Source of the DNA: CAITZA01 sp937915285
GTDB lineage: Bacteria; Desulfobacterota; Desulfomonilia; Desulfomonilales; Desulfomonilaceae
DNA: 64,000 nt
NCBI GenBank assembly: GCA_036821825.1
Contig: DAISIV010000008.1
Coordinates: 40,088 to 104,087, forward strand
Direction: 5' to 3'
Positions within the stretch are counted from its first letter, which is position 1, and every line of letters begins with the position of its first letter. This document shows, piece by piece, positions 35,058 through 44,347 of the stretch. Under the pieces are notes generated by a model. It did not search any database. It was not told the origin of the DNA and was given only the letters and a program-made list of their open reading frames with translations. A program made the position numbers and the translations under genes.

Positions 35058-36182
35058 ATGGCTGGACTTGAAATTATAGAGGTTTCAGACAAGCGCTCGA
35101 GAAAGCAGTTCATCGACATCCCGTGGACTGTTTTCCCGAATGACTGCAACTATGTTCCTCCCCTAAAGATGGATTTCGCTAGGCTGATCAACCCTAAGAA
35201 ACATCCCTACTGGGAATTTTCAAGACAGTCTCTTTACTTGGCCCTCAGAAACGGGAGTCCAGTTGGTAGAATAGCAGCCATTGTAGACACTCGCCACAAC
35301 CAGAGCCACAATGAAAAAATGGGGATTTGGGGGTTTTTTGATTGCCTGGATGATGAGGAAGCGGCGACGGCTCTATTTAAAACGGCTGAGAATTGGGTTA
35401 GATCTCAAGGTATGGAGTTCATCAGAGGTCCACTCAATCCTTCCACAAATTACGAAATAGGTCTGCTCATCGACGGTTTTGACTGTCTTCCTGCCCTTAT
35501 GATGCCATGGAATTTTCCCTATTACATGAAGCTGGTTGAAGCCAACGGATATGTCAAGGAAAAGGACTTGCTGTCGATGCGGATTAACAAAACGGACCCG
35601 TTGTCCCCTAAAATAGAAAGACTTGCCCAGCGGATCAGAAAAAAGACCAAAGTAACGGTGAGACCTTTTTACAAGAACCAATTCTGGAATGATCTCAGGT
35701 TGATGATTGAAATATATCATGACGCGTGGAGTGACAACTGGGGTTTTGTCCCTCTTAGCGAAAATGAGATTAAAGAAATGGGCAGAAACCTGAAACGGGC
35801 AATCGAACCGGACATGATCTTTTTCATTAATTACGCCGACGAACCAGTGGGGGTGGGCATGGCGCTGCCGGATTTCAATCCACTGCTCAAGGAATTCAAC
35901 GGTGTGATTAAACCTGTTGGAGTTTTTAAATATTTGTTTAGGAGGAAATATGTGCTAGGGGCCCGAGCCTTGTTGGGCGGAGTGAGAAAGAAAGTCCGAA
36001 ATCTAGGCTTGCCTGTCATCATTTTTGATTATTTTAATCAGCTTCTCCGAAATGACGTCAGGATAAATTACCTGGAAATGGGCTGGAATCTGGAAGATAA
36101 CGATGCCATCAACAAATTTGAGTTGGCAATGGGGGCGCATATCCGTTCACGTTATCGTATTTATCGCAAGAATTTTACCTGA
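35058..36182 (+). CDS. GNAT-like acyltransferase family protein (YghO-like)
   Basis: 374 residues from the ATG at 35058, with GGAGG 10 nt upstream. The N-terminal half reads FIDIPWTVFPNDCNYVPPL and SLYLALRNGSPVGRIAAIVDTRHN, the opening of the YghO-type GNAT-related family; the second half has another acyltransferase-like segment (MIFFINYADEPVGVGMALPDFNPLL) and ends RSRYRIYRKNF. No membrane segment. Proteins of this kind are common in deltaproteobacteria but uncharacterised. It is followed by a hairpin terminator at 36248 and the radical SAM gene. The biochemical role is not known. Confidence 0.7.
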   Translation: MAGLEIIEVSDKRSRKQFIDIPWTVFPNDCNYVPPLKMDFARLINPKKHPYWEFSRQSLYLALRNGSPVGRIAAIVDTRHNQSHNEKMGIWGFFDCLDDEEAATALFKTAENWVRSQGMEFIRGPLNPSTNYEIGLLIDGFDCLPALMMPWNFPYYMKLVEANGYVKEKDLLSMRINKTDPLSPKIERLAQRIRKKTKVTVRPFYKNQFWNDLRLMIEIYHDAWSDNWGFVPLSENEIKEMGRNLKRAIEPDMIFFINYADEPVGVGMALPDFNPLLKEFNGVIKPVGVFKYLFRRKYVLGARALLGGVRKKVRNLGLPVIIFDYFNQLLRNDVRINYLEMGWNLEDNDAINKFELAMGAHIRSRYRIYRKNFT

Positions 36183-36247
36183 AAATTTAGGCGCTAATGT
36201 AGTCAATTTTCGGGAAGACAACCTGGCCTATAAAAGAGCCAAGAAAG

Positions 36248-36287
36248 ATGGCCTGACCATTTCTAATTTTGCAGGCCATTAATTTTT
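36248..36287 (+). terminator. Hairpin terminator after the GNAT-like gene
   Basis: ATGGCCTG (36248-36255) pairs with CAGGCCAT (36272-36279) over a 16-nt loop, then TAATTTTT. The loop is long, so efficiency is uncertain. It lies only 17 nt before the radical SAM start, which may therefore depend on read-through. Confidence 0.5.
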
Positions 36288-36303
36288 CAAGGAATTGCAA
36301 AAA

Positions 36304-37881
36304 TTGAAAGCTTTATTAATAAATCCTAAGTTTCCACGCTCGTTCTGGACATCCCAGGAGCAACTCAGGTTCATGGGGGCAAAGGCTGTGACGCCGCCTT
36401 TGGGCTTGATTACCGTTGCTGCCATGCTTCCGAAGGGGTGGGACATCAGACTGGTCGATCTGGAGACTCAACCTCAATCAGCCCTGGACCTTGAATGGCC
36501 TGACATCATAATGATATCCGGTATGCTGATACAGAGACAAAACCTCCTTGAACTTATCAAAGAAGCCAAAAACAAGAACAAGAAAGTTGTAGTGGGAGGA
36601 CCTTATGCCACTTCCCTGTCTTCAGAAGTTCTTGAAGCCGGATGTGACATGCTGGTTATCGGTGAGGCTGAGAACACAATAGACAGGCTCCTTGCTTCCA
36701 TTAGGGCAGGAAGATTTCAGGGCGTTTTCGAAAACCCCGAAAAGCCGGACTTGTCAACTTCTCCAATACCGCGTTTTGATCTTCTAAATATTGATGATTA
36801 CAACACATTATCAGTTCAGACATCTAGGGGTTGCCCTTTTGATTGCGAATTTTGCGATATAGTCAATCTCTATGGCGCCAAACCCAGATATAAAAAACCT
36901 GGACAGGTAATTGCGGAACTGGAAAAGATTTACAAGCTTGGCTGGCGTAAGAACATTCTGATCGCTGACGACAATTTCATAGGGAGCAAGAAGCATGCTA
37001 AATCCTTGTTAGAGGAGCTTACTCCCTGGATGAAAAATCATGGCAGTCCATTTTCGTTTTGGACCCAGACATCGGTAAATCTCGGACAAGACATCGAACT
37101 GATAGACCTGATGACCGAGCCTAATTTCTCATCCGTTTTCGTCGGGATAGAATCCCCGGATGAAGATGTCCTGGCTGGAGCCCATAAGTATCAGAATATC
37201 AAAAATCCATTGATGGAATCGCTGCTCAACATAAACCGAAACGGATTAACAGTACTGGGCAGCTTTGTGATTGGTTTCGATGGAGAAAGAACCGGGGCTG
37301 GAAAGCGAATATCCAATTTTGTGAAACAAACCAACATCCCTATCGTGATGTTGAACATGCTTCAGGCAGCCCCAAACACGAAACTGTGGGATAGACTGCA
37401 AAGTGAAGGTCGTCTGTGCGATTCAAAAACCACCGGAAACTCCACTACCAACATCATGAATTTTATTCCATCAAGAACTGAATCTGAGATTATGGAAGAA
37501 TTCGTATCCGCATGGGACGAAATTTACGAACCATCCAATTTCCTGACAAGAGCTTATAACTACTACCTGAACATGCGCCCTACCCGTCGCGCCTCAGCCC
37601 TAAAACAGGGAGCCTCACGCTCACTAGTTCCCAAACACTGGAGACCACTTAAGCAGGAACTCAGGGATGTGGTGAATTTTGTCCGAATATCATGGAGACA
37701 AGGAATAAAATCTCCCGCCCGCCGGCAGTACTGGAAACAAATTTTTGGCATGTGGAAGAGAAATCCCAGCAGATTTGTTCAGTATATTGTGGCCCTGGCT
37801 ATGGCCGAAGACATGTTTATACTTCGAAAGACCATACTCGATGATTACAGAAAGAATAAAAAGACCAGCCTGACCTGCTGA
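36304..37881 (+). CDS. B12-binding-domain radical SAM protein with DUF4070-like C-terminus
   Basis: 525 residues. An N-terminal cobalamin-binding Rossmann domain (1-140: ALLINPKFPRSFW, TPPLGLITVAAMLP), then a radical SAM core with the 4Fe-4S motif CPFDCEFC near residue 178 and NILIADDNFIG, then a C-terminal region (about 400-525) of DUF4070 type. This architecture is that of HpnP, the hopanoid C-2 methylase, and many uncharacterised relatives. A methylase or related role on a lipid or other substrate is plausible, but hpn genes are not in the window. The start is a TTG; the one at 36304 suits the AAGGA at 36289 better than the one at 36295. Confidence 0.85.
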   Translation: MKALLINPKFPRSFWTSQEQLRFMGAKAVTPPLGLITVAAMLPKGWDIRLVDLETQPQSALDLEWPDIIMISGMLIQRQNLLELIKEAKNKNKKVVVGGPYATSLSSEVLEAGCDMLVIGEAENTIDRLLASIRAGRFQGVFENPEKPDLSTSPIPRFDLLNIDDYNTLSVQTSRGCPFDCEFCDIVNLYGAKPRYKKPGQVIAELEKIYKLGWRKNILIADDNFIGSKKHAKSLLEELTPWMKNHGSPFSFWTQTSVNLGQDIELIDLMTEPNFSSVFVGIESPDEDVLAGAHKYQNIKNPLMESLLNINRNGLTVLGSFVIGFDGERTGAGKRISNFVKQTNIPIVMLNMLQAAPNTKLWDRLQSEGRLCDSKTTGNSTTNIMNFIPSRTESEIMEEFVSAWDEIYEPSNFLTRAYNYYLNMRPTRRASALKQGASRSLVPKHWRPLKQELRDVVNFVRISWRQGIKSPARRQYWKQIFGMWKRNPSRFVQYIVALAMAEDMFILRKTILDDYRKNKKTSLTC

Positions 37882-38264
37882 ATCGAAAAACAGTTTATCC
37901 AGAGACAATTAAAGGGAGACAGCATCGCTGATCTCCCTTCCAGAAGGCGGCAAGACAAATTCGCCCGGCAATTGTACTTCCACGTCTCTCCAAAATTGGC
38001 GCAACTTCAAGTTGGCTCCATCCGCCTCCCAAGTTCGCAACCAATTCACTCAGCTAATAACAATGACCGCAGAGCATTCACGGGGAATAATTGAATAAGA
38101 ACCATTTGCAATAAATAAATAGTATTCTAAGCAACCCCCATTGTCAAGGCCTATGAATCGAAACAGAAACAATTATTGCTGGCAGGCAAAAAGGAAAGTA
38201 AAAACTATGACTTAGTCAAATACGCATGGATTGTTTGAAGACATGAGACTCAAGGCCGCCCTGA
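37882..38264. other. Intergenic region, nothing recognised
   Basis: 383 nt between the convergent radical SAM gene and the Hpt gene. It is AT-rich in the middle (around 38100-38150). I see no hairpin with a T-run, gene or RNA. Confidence 0.5.
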
Positions 38265-38621
38265 CTATGGTCTCATCTCGCTGCTGAAAATTTTTAAGGA
38301 ATGGTTGAGGTTTTCGAGTTCTATTTTTAGGGTCTCAAAAGCTTCATAGGCCCTCGACAGATCACCGGACCTACCTATTGTCTCCAGTTCCAGTGCTGCC
38401 TGAAAAGCGAGGCCTTGTTCGAAATTCCCCAGGGAGCCTTTGAGGAAGTGGGCAGATTCACATACTTTTGAAGCATCGTTTGACTCAATGGCGCGCCTAA
38501 TGGAGTCAAGACTGTCCGGAGCCATGTCAAGAAACGTGTCGATGATTTCGACCAGAAGATCCGTGTCGCCGTAAACCTTGTCCAGCAATTCTTTCCTATC
38601 CATACCTTTTTTCTTTCCCAT
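38265..38621 (-). CDS. Orphan Hpt phosphotransfer protein
   Basis: 118 residues, a single histidine phosphotransfer four-helix domain. The motif AHFLKGSLGNF (His about residue 58) is the standard Hpt site, with the usual helices on either side (LLVEIIDTFLDMAPDSLDSIRRAIES and AFQAALELETIG). It carries phosphate between receiver domains. Its partners could be the receivers of the two hybrid kinases in this window, since neither has an Hpt domain of its own. It is 21 nt downstream of nnr on the same strand. The start could be the ATG at 38621 or one six codons later. Confidence 0.88.
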   Translation of the reverse strand: MGKKKGMDRKELLDKVYGDTDLLVEIIDTFLDMAPDSLDSIRRAIESNDASKVCESAHFLKGSLGNFEQGLAFQAALELETIGRSGDLSRAYEAFETLKIELENLNHSLKIFSSEMRP

Positions 38622-38642
38622 GCTGCCATAACAGGCTCTTTT

Positions 38643-40211
38643 TCAAGCCTCTTGGCTCAATTCCCAAAGATACCGGGGAATAAGCCCTATTAAATCCGTG
38701 GCCAATACTGGATGTAACCCCTGCTCCAAAACTATCCTGTCAGCGACCATACCGTGAAGAAAGACCCCAAATGTGAGTGTTTCCTGTACGGTCAGTCCTT
38801 GAGCCAACAACCCACCGATGATACCGCTCAACGCGTCGCCCTGACCGCCGGAAGCCATCCAACAGTTGCCGGAGGAATTTACAAATATCTGCCCGGATGG
38901 AGAGGCTATTATGGTTGCTGCGCCTTTGAGCACAAGCCATATGTTCCATTCATTTGCGAATTTTCTGGCTATGTCGATTCTGTTTTTCTGAATCTGTTCG
39001 GTGGAAAGACCGGTAAGCCTTGCCATTTCACCTGGATGAGGAGTGAAAATGACATTCTCTGAACGCTTTTCCAATATTTCTAGATTACCAGTGATACAGT
39101 TGAGTCCATCAGCATCCACAACTACAGGGCATTCCGATTCAAGCAAGATCGTCTCAACTATCCGGGTGGCCGATGGCGAGACTGAAAGCCCTGGTCCAAC
39201 AATTATGCAATCCTTTCCAATCAGCGACTGTTTTACTCCGGATACGGAATCCTTGGTCCATTGACCTCTGGAGTCACTTTGAACACATACCGTCATTTCT
39301 TCGGTAAGCTTGTTTTCGAAAATCTGATTGAGAGCTTCCGGCGCTGCCAATGTGACCAGACCGGCCCCAATTCTGGAAGCTGCCCTCGCCGCCATCACTG
39401 GCGCTCCAGTTTTTCCGGGAGATCCGCCGACCACTAGCGCATGACCGTAAGTTCCCTTATGAGCGTTCTGATCCACACGCAGGTTAAAATAGGCTTTTGC
39501 ATCAGAACGGCCGACCAGTTGAGCTGGAGGAGGATTTTTCTCAGCCAACGAACGGGGAATGCATATGTCGATGACTCTAACATCTCCACACAGGTCTTTA
39601 CCGGGATGTACTGCCATACCCAGTTTCCGAAAACCATATGTAACGGTTAAATGAGCCCGGACAGCGCATCCCATGATTTGTCCGGTGTCAGAGTTGAGCC
39701 CGCTGGGAATGTCCACTGAAACGACATAACCCTGACTTTGGTTGACAAGATTGATGGCTTCCTTGAAAGGAGAGCGAACTTCGGACTTCAATCCCGTGCC
39801 CAGGATTGCATCGATCAGAATGTCGCTTTGCATCCAGTGCATGGCGGCTTCTGAATCCGGCGGTGAATCCGAAAGCTCTATTATCGATCCACCCATGGCC
39901 GATAGTATGTTCAGGTTAGTCAGAGCATCCCCACGTGTCCTAGACCGTGGGGATAACAGATAAGTCTTTACGTTAGCGCCGTGATTAATAAGATATCTGG
40001 CGATTACGAATCCGTCTCCGCCGTTGTTACCCGGACCAGCCAACACTGACACTTTAAGGCCGTCCAGGCTCAGGCCAAAACGTTCCGCTATTTCAAGGAA
40101 TGTGGACCTCCCGGCATTCTCCATCAGAACAACGCCTTGAATACCAAAGACGTTTATGGATGCGTTGTCGAAAGCCCGCATCTCGTCAGCCGTGACAAGA
40201 TATTCATACAT
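38643..40211 (-). CDS. nnr: Bifunctional NAD(P)H-hydrate epimerase / ADP-dependent dehydratase
   Basis: 522 residues. Repairs damaged NAD(P)H hydrates. The N-terminal YjeF_N epimerase (1-215) has LAGPGNNGGDGFVIARYL and SVDIPSGLNSDTG. The C-terminal ribokinase-like dehydratase (about 230-520) has KGTYGHALVVGGSPGKTGAPVMAARAASRIGAGLVT, VVDADGLNCI, TPHPGEMARL and NSSGNCWMASGGQGDALSGIIGGLLAQG. Both are intact and the length matches bacterial Nnr. It lies downstream of a site-2 protease gene and upstream of the Hpt gene. Confidence 0.96.
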   Translation of the reverse strand: MYEYLVTADEMRAFDNASINVFGIQGVVLMENAGRSTFLEIAERFGLSLDGLKVSVLAGPGNNGGDGFVIARYLINHGANVKTYLLSPRSRTRGDALTNLNILSAMGGSIIELSDSPPDSEAAMHWMQSDILIDAILGTGLKSEVRSPFKEAINLVNQSQGYVVSVDIPSGLNSDTGQIMGCAVRAHLTVTYGFRKLGMAVHPGKDLCGDVRVIDICIPRSLAEKNPPPAQLVGRSDAKAYFNLRVDQNAHKGTYGHALVVGGSPGKTGAPVMAARAASRIGAGLVTLAAPEALNQIFENKLTEEMTVCVQSDSRGQWTKDSVSGVKQSLIGKDCIIVGPGLSVSPSATRIVETILLESECPVVVDADGLNCITGNLEILEKRSENVIFTPHPGEMARLTGLSTEQIQKNRIDIARKFANEWNIWLVLKGAATIIASPSGQIFVNSSGNCWMASGGQGDALSGIIGGLLAQGLTVQETLTFGVFLHGMVADRIVLEQGLHPVLATDLIGLIPRYLWELSQEA

Positions 40212-40329
40212 GTACCCACAAACCTCTAAAAATCTCTACCGATTTTTCCGATTTTTTGACCCACCCCTGATATCATCCGGCCTAATTTCCCTGAATTAAC
40301 TCGACAAACCGGTAACCGAGATCATGCGA

Positions 40330-41424
40330 TCAGGCCTTGTCTGTCTGAAGGAAATCGCAGGAATAACCTGAGCAGAGCATGTTGTATCGGCCAATCTGCT
40401 CAAGGGTGATAAGCCCTTTAAGTTCCCCATGATTAAGGATGGGCACAGCCTTGCTGTTTGAAGATTGCATCTTCTGAAGAATATCGGTCATGGCTGTTTG
40501 TTCGTTTGCCGTAGGGAAATCCCTCACCATAACGTCGGAAATCAGTGTTGAAGGTCCGGACTTGTGAAGGGTTTCTACTATTGCTTCCCTTGTCACTAGC
40601 CCTATCAGCCTTCTATCGTCCATCACCGGGAAGTCGCTCTGGAATCCCTTGCAAAATCTTATTGCCGCATCTGCGACTGTTTGTTGAGGACTGAGCGTGT
40701 GCAGTTCAGTAATCATGGCGTCCTGCGCCCGAGCGCCACCAAGAGCTACCATGATACCCATTTGACGTTCCTCGGTCTCTGCGCCAAGGTAAACAAACAG
40801 GGCGATGAGAATCATGAAGAAATTTCCTGAGAGAATCCCCAGAAAAAACATGGCTATGGCGAAAACCTGACCTATGCCCACAGCTATCCTGGTAGCCGAA
40901 TAGGGACTGAGATACAACCCTAGAAACCCTCTGAGTATCCTGCCACCGTCCATTGGAAACGCAGGCAGGAGATTGAATATCGCCAGGATAAAGTTTACTG
41001 CTGTCAATTCTGCCAGAAGCCCGCCCTGAATCGACATATCTGACAATGTTACGCCGGAGCCAAAGATGTCTGCTATGAACCACAGGATGAAAGCCAGGAA
41101 AAGGCTTGCCGCCGGGCCAGCAGCGGCGATTATTATCTCCTGAACCGGTTTTTCCGGAGTATCGGCCATGCGCGCAACTCCGCCTATTGGGAGCAGCGTT
41201 ATGTCATCCACCCGTATTCCATAATGTCTTGCAACAATAGAATGACTCAGTTCATGGAAAACCACAGAACCGAAAACAAGTATGACGAAAATCACTCCCT
41301 GGATGCCACCAGCCCCAATTACTGAGCCTCCAACAAAATATACCAGGATGAGTAACAGCACGAATGTGACATGAACGTTCAGAGGTATTCCTAAAATTGA
41401 TCCAACCTTGAAAGACCATTTCAT
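40330..41424 (-). CDS. Site-2 protease (M50) with CBS domains
   Basis: 364 residues, membrane zinc metalloprotease. HEXXH is FHELSHSIVARHYG near residue 60 and the second zinc site is FPMDGGRILRG near 160; about six helices surround them. Two CBS domains occupy the C-terminal 130 residues (MITELHTLSPQQTVADAAIRF and MVRDFPTANEQTAMTDIL), which bind adenosyl nucleotides and could regulate cleavage. AGGAGGAG lies 7 nt before the ATG at 41424, so the longer open frame (to 41499) is not used. Substrate unknown. A 118-nt spacer leads to nnr. Confidence 0.9.
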   Translation of the reverse strand: MKWSFKVGSILGIPLNVHVTFVLLLILVYFVGGSVIGAGGIQGVIFVILVFGSVVFHELSHSIVARHYGIRVDDITLLPIGGVARMADTPEKPVQEIIIAAAGPAASLFLAFILWFIADIFGSGVTLSDMSIQGGLLAELTAVNFILAIFNLLPAFPMDGGRILRGFLGLYLSPYSATRIAVGIGQVFAIAMFFLGILSGNFFMILIALFVYLGAETEERQMGIMVALGGARAQDAMITELHTLSPQQTVADAAIRFCKGFQSDFPVMDDRRLIGLVTREAIVETLHKSGPSTLISDVMVRDFPTANEQTAMTDILQKMQSSNSKAVPILNHGELKGLITLEQIGRYNMLCSGYSCDFLQTDKA

Positions 41425-41775
41425 GGTCGTCTCCTCCTGTGAATTGCGAATGTGTTTCGGGTGGCTTCGAGAAAATCTTTCCTCAAGGTAGTCAACCAAG
41501 ACATAGACTTTCGTGACTTAACTTTTTCGAACCAACCGGCAAGAATTTAATAAATTTCAGAAGCCCCACCATCTATTACCTCAAAACGGAGGTATCTGTA
41601 AATCAGACAAAAAACACTATATCACTGTTTCAAAGTGTTTACTTGAGATTTATATGTTTTCGATGTCTGTGTTCGAGGGATATTCTGAACCTCATGCGCT
41701 TAATTAGCGCCTTTTTTTGCATTAGCCGTCTTTTTGTAGTAGTTTTCTAACTAGATTCAAAAAGCGAGGGTAAAG
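41425..41775. other. Divergent intergenic region with dyads and a plus-strand terminator
   Basis: 351 nt between the site-2 protease gene (-) and moeA (+). It holds AAACACT (41612-41618) / AGTGTTT (41634-41640) as a 7-bp dyad, a possible promoter TTTCAA-N17-TATATG (41628-41656), and a hairpin plus T7 at 41694-41718. A terminator on the plus strand with no plus-strand gene before it implies a leader or short RNA. Confidence 0.5.
41694..41718 (+). terminator. Intrinsic terminator upstream of moeA (attenuator or end of a short RNA)
   Basis: GCGCT (41696-41700) pairs with AGCGC (41706-41710) around TAATT, followed by C and T7. It is 58 nt before the moeA ATG. Since the gene to the left is on the other strand, the transcript it ends must begin inside this intergenic region. 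Confidence 0.6.
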
Positions 41776-43014
41776 ATGCTCGAGATAGGTGAGGCTCAAC
41801 GTAGGGTACTCGAAGAAATACCTGTACTGGGTGTAGAGCGAATCCACATAATGGAAGCCCTTGGCAGGGTACTGGCCCAGGATGTCCAGGCAGTTAGAAA
41901 TGTTCCGTCTTCAGACAATTCCGCCATGGACGGATACAGCCTGATTCATGCTGACATAGCCGGCGCAAACTCGGCAAATCCAAAACGGGTTAAGGTAATA
42001 GGCGAGTCCCCGGCTGGAAGACCTTTCTTTGGAGGTGTAAGTAGGGGAGAGTCTGTGAGGATATTCACCGGGGGGACTATTCCTGAAGGCGCCGACACCG
42101 TCATAATGATTGAGGACACCCAAAAGGATGGCGACGACATTATTTGCCTCAATGATCCAGGCGCAGGGGCCCACATAAGACCTGAAGGTGAAGATGTAAA
42201 GGGTGGAGAGGTAGTGTTGCACAAGGGCGATATAATACGTCCTCCTGAGGTAGGCATGCTTGCAACCCTCGGACACGCCTATGTATATGTTTACCAGAGA
42301 CCTATTGTGGCCATACTGTCGACAGGGGATGAATTGGTTGATCTTGATGAGCCGTTTTCAAAGGGCAAAGTTGTTTGTTCAAACTCTTACAGCTTGGCAG
42401 CACAGGTAGCTGAATGTGGCGCCATTCCTCTATCGCTGGGTATAGCTTCTGATCAGGCCGACGATCAGCGTTCCAAGCTCTCTGGTGGCATGAGAGCGGA
42501 CGTTTTGTTGACATCCGGTGGAGTGTCAGTAGGGAAGTACGATCTGGTGAAGGGCACTCTTACGGAATTGGGAATGGAGGTAAAATTCTGGAAGGTGGCC
42601 ATGAAACCCGGTAAACCACTGGTCTTTGGTTCGTTGGGCGGGAAACCGGTTTTTGGGCTTCCAGGTAATCCAACATCGGCCATGATATCATTCGAACAGT
42701 TCGTTCGCCCTGCTCTCCTGAAAATGATGGGGCATGTTAACCTTTACAGGCCACTTATTGAAGCGACACTTGCTGAAGACATAAGAATTTCAGCCGGAAG
42801 ACTTCATTTGATTCGCTGCAAACTTTTTGACAGGGATGGGCAACTCATGGCGGTGACAACCGGTACCCAGAGTTCCGGGGCACTGAGATCAATGGTTCTG
42901 GCCGACGGCCTTATAATGCTTCCTCCGGACAAAGTCCCTTTTAAGGCGGGAGATAAGGTAAAGATTCAGTCTTTACACACAAACAGTCCTCTCAGCCCGG
43001 ATTCGCATTACTGA
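41776..43014 (+). CDS. moeA: Molybdopterin molybdenumtransferase
   Basis: 412 residues. Inserts molybdate (or tungstate) into adenylylated molybdopterin. Motifs: VPSSDNSAMDGYSL, FTGGTIPEGADTVIMIEDT, VAILSTGDELVDL, TSGGVSVGKYD and VFGLPGNPTSAMISFEQFVRPALLKMMG. GAGGG lies 6 nt before the ATG. It is alone; moaA-E and mogA are not nearby. An upstream terminator at 41694 suggests regulated read-through. A ModA-like sensor in the window is a thematic but distant link. Confidence 0.95.
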   Translation: MLEIGEAQRRVLEEIPVLGVERIHIMEALGRVLAQDVQAVRNVPSSDNSAMDGYSLIHADIAGANSANPKRVKVIGESPAGRPFFGGVSRGESVRIFTGGTIPEGADTVIMIEDTQKDGDDIICLNDPGAGAHIRPEGEDVKGGEVVLHKGDIIRPPEVGMLATLGHAYVYVYQRPIVAILSTGDELVDLDEPFSKGKVVCSNSYSLAAQVAECGAIPLSLGIASDQADDQRSKLSGGMRADVLLTSGGVSVGKYDLVKGTLTELGMEVKFWKVAMKPGKPLVFGSLGGKPVFGLPGNPTSAMISFEQFVRPALLKMMGHVNLYRPLIEATLAEDIRISAGRLHLIRCKLFDRDGQLMAVTTGTQSSGALRSMVLADGLIMLPPDKVPFKAGDKVKIQSLHTNSPLSPDSHY

Positions 43015-43151
43015 CAGGGAAGGTAATTTTCTGTTCTTTGTGAGCTGCTTTTTAGTTTTGCTTTAAATCTATAGCAGACTGGACGCCATGCCAGAGACAG
43101 GAGAGGTTTGCCCGATTATTCCGTAAGTCGCCTCGACGACATTTCCGGGCT

Positions 43152-44183
43152 TTAGCTATTCGTGATCTCCTTGAGCAGGTCGATATCGTCCAGCATCATT
43201 CCGGCGCCTCTTGCCACAGTTGTTAATGGGTCGTCCGGGACCACTACTGGTACGCCGATCTCCCTGCGGACTCTCACATCGAGATTCTTCAGCAACGCTC
43301 CACCTCCTGTCAGTACTATTCCGGTATCTATGATGTCAGCGGCAAGTTCAGGAGGACATTGCTCCAAGGCATATTTAACATTGTTGACGATCGTGTTGAC
43401 AGAATCCATGATGGAGCCAGTGATTTCATTCGAATTTATGGTTATGGTTTTAGGAATTCCGTCCATGAGATCACGGCCTTTTACGTCGATTTCCTCTTCC
43501 TCATCATCCTGAAAGGCCCTCGCAACAAGCATTTTTATCTGTTCGGCGGTGCTCGCGCCAATCAATAGACTGTAATTTTTTCGGACAAAATTTAGGATAT
43601 CCGTGTCAAGTTTATCCCCGGCTATTTTGGTGGAGCTACTATAAACAACACCTGTCAGCGAAATTATCGCTACCTCGGTGGTCCCGCCACCTATATCCAC
43701 AATCATGTTGCTCATAGGTTCAGTCACCGGCAGGCCAGCTCCCATGGCTGCCGCCATGGCCTCTTCCACTACATATACGTCCCTCGCTCCAGCGTTAAGA
43801 GTCGCGTCTCTCACCGCACGCCTTTCCACAGGGGTAACTCCGGAGGGAACAGAAATTATTACCCTAGGTCGTACAAACGATTTTCTCTGATGGACCTTTT
43901 GAATGAAATATCGAAGCATAAGGCTGGCTATTTCAAAGTTCGCAATGACTCCTTCTCTCAAAGGCCTGTAAACCTCGATTGAACCAGGAACCCGCCCCAC
44001 CATTTTTTTGGCGTCATCCCCAACCCAAATTTCAGATGTTTTTCGATCCCTCTTGCGAATGGCGACCACAGAAGGCTCGTCCAGAACGATGCCCGCGCCT
44101 TTTGCAAAGACCAGGGTGTTGGCTGTTCCCAAGTCTATCGCCAGATCTTTGGAAACTTTTGAAGCAAGGAAATCGAAAAGCAT
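43152..44183 (-). CDS. mreB: Rod shape-determining protein MreB
   Basis: 343 residues, actin fold. Phosphate-1 motif DLGTANTLVF, RPRVIISVPSGVTPVERRAV, phosphate-2 IVDIGGGTTEVAIIS and the adenosine motif TGGGALLKNLDVRV. It forms membrane-bound filaments that direct lateral wall synthesis in rod-shaped cells. GAAGG precedes the ATG. The usual mreC, mreD, pbp2 and rodA genes do not follow: moeA is the convergent neighbour. It stands on its own, 164 nt downstream of the surA gene on the same strand. Confidence 0.97.
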   Translation of the reverse strand: MLFDFLASKVSKDLAIDLGTANTLVFAKGAGIVLDEPSVVAIRKRDRKTSEIWVGDDAKKMVGRVPGSIEVYRPLREGVIANFEIASLMLRYFIQKVHQRKSFVRPRVIISVPSGVTPVERRAVRDATLNAGARDVYVVEEAMAAAMGAGLPVTEPMSNMIVDIGGGTTEVAIISLTGVVYSSSTKIAGDKLDTDILNFVRKNYSLLIGASTAEQIKMLVARAFQDDEEEEIDVKGRDLMDGIPKTITINSNEITGSIMDSVNTIVNNVKYALEQCPPELAADIIDTGIVLTGGGALLKNLDVRVRREIGVPVVVPDDPLTTVARGAGMMLDDIDLLKEITNS

Positions 44184-44347
44184 TACAATACCTTCACACT
44201 AGCTCACTGCCGGTGAAACAATTAGATGAATCGACCAAAAACAAAATATTTACGCCTTGGACAAAATCAGGAAGGTCTCTGATGAAGATTATATAATAAA
44301 CACGCAAAGGCCATTAATTCAAATTTTAATGGAGCCGGAAACATTTT

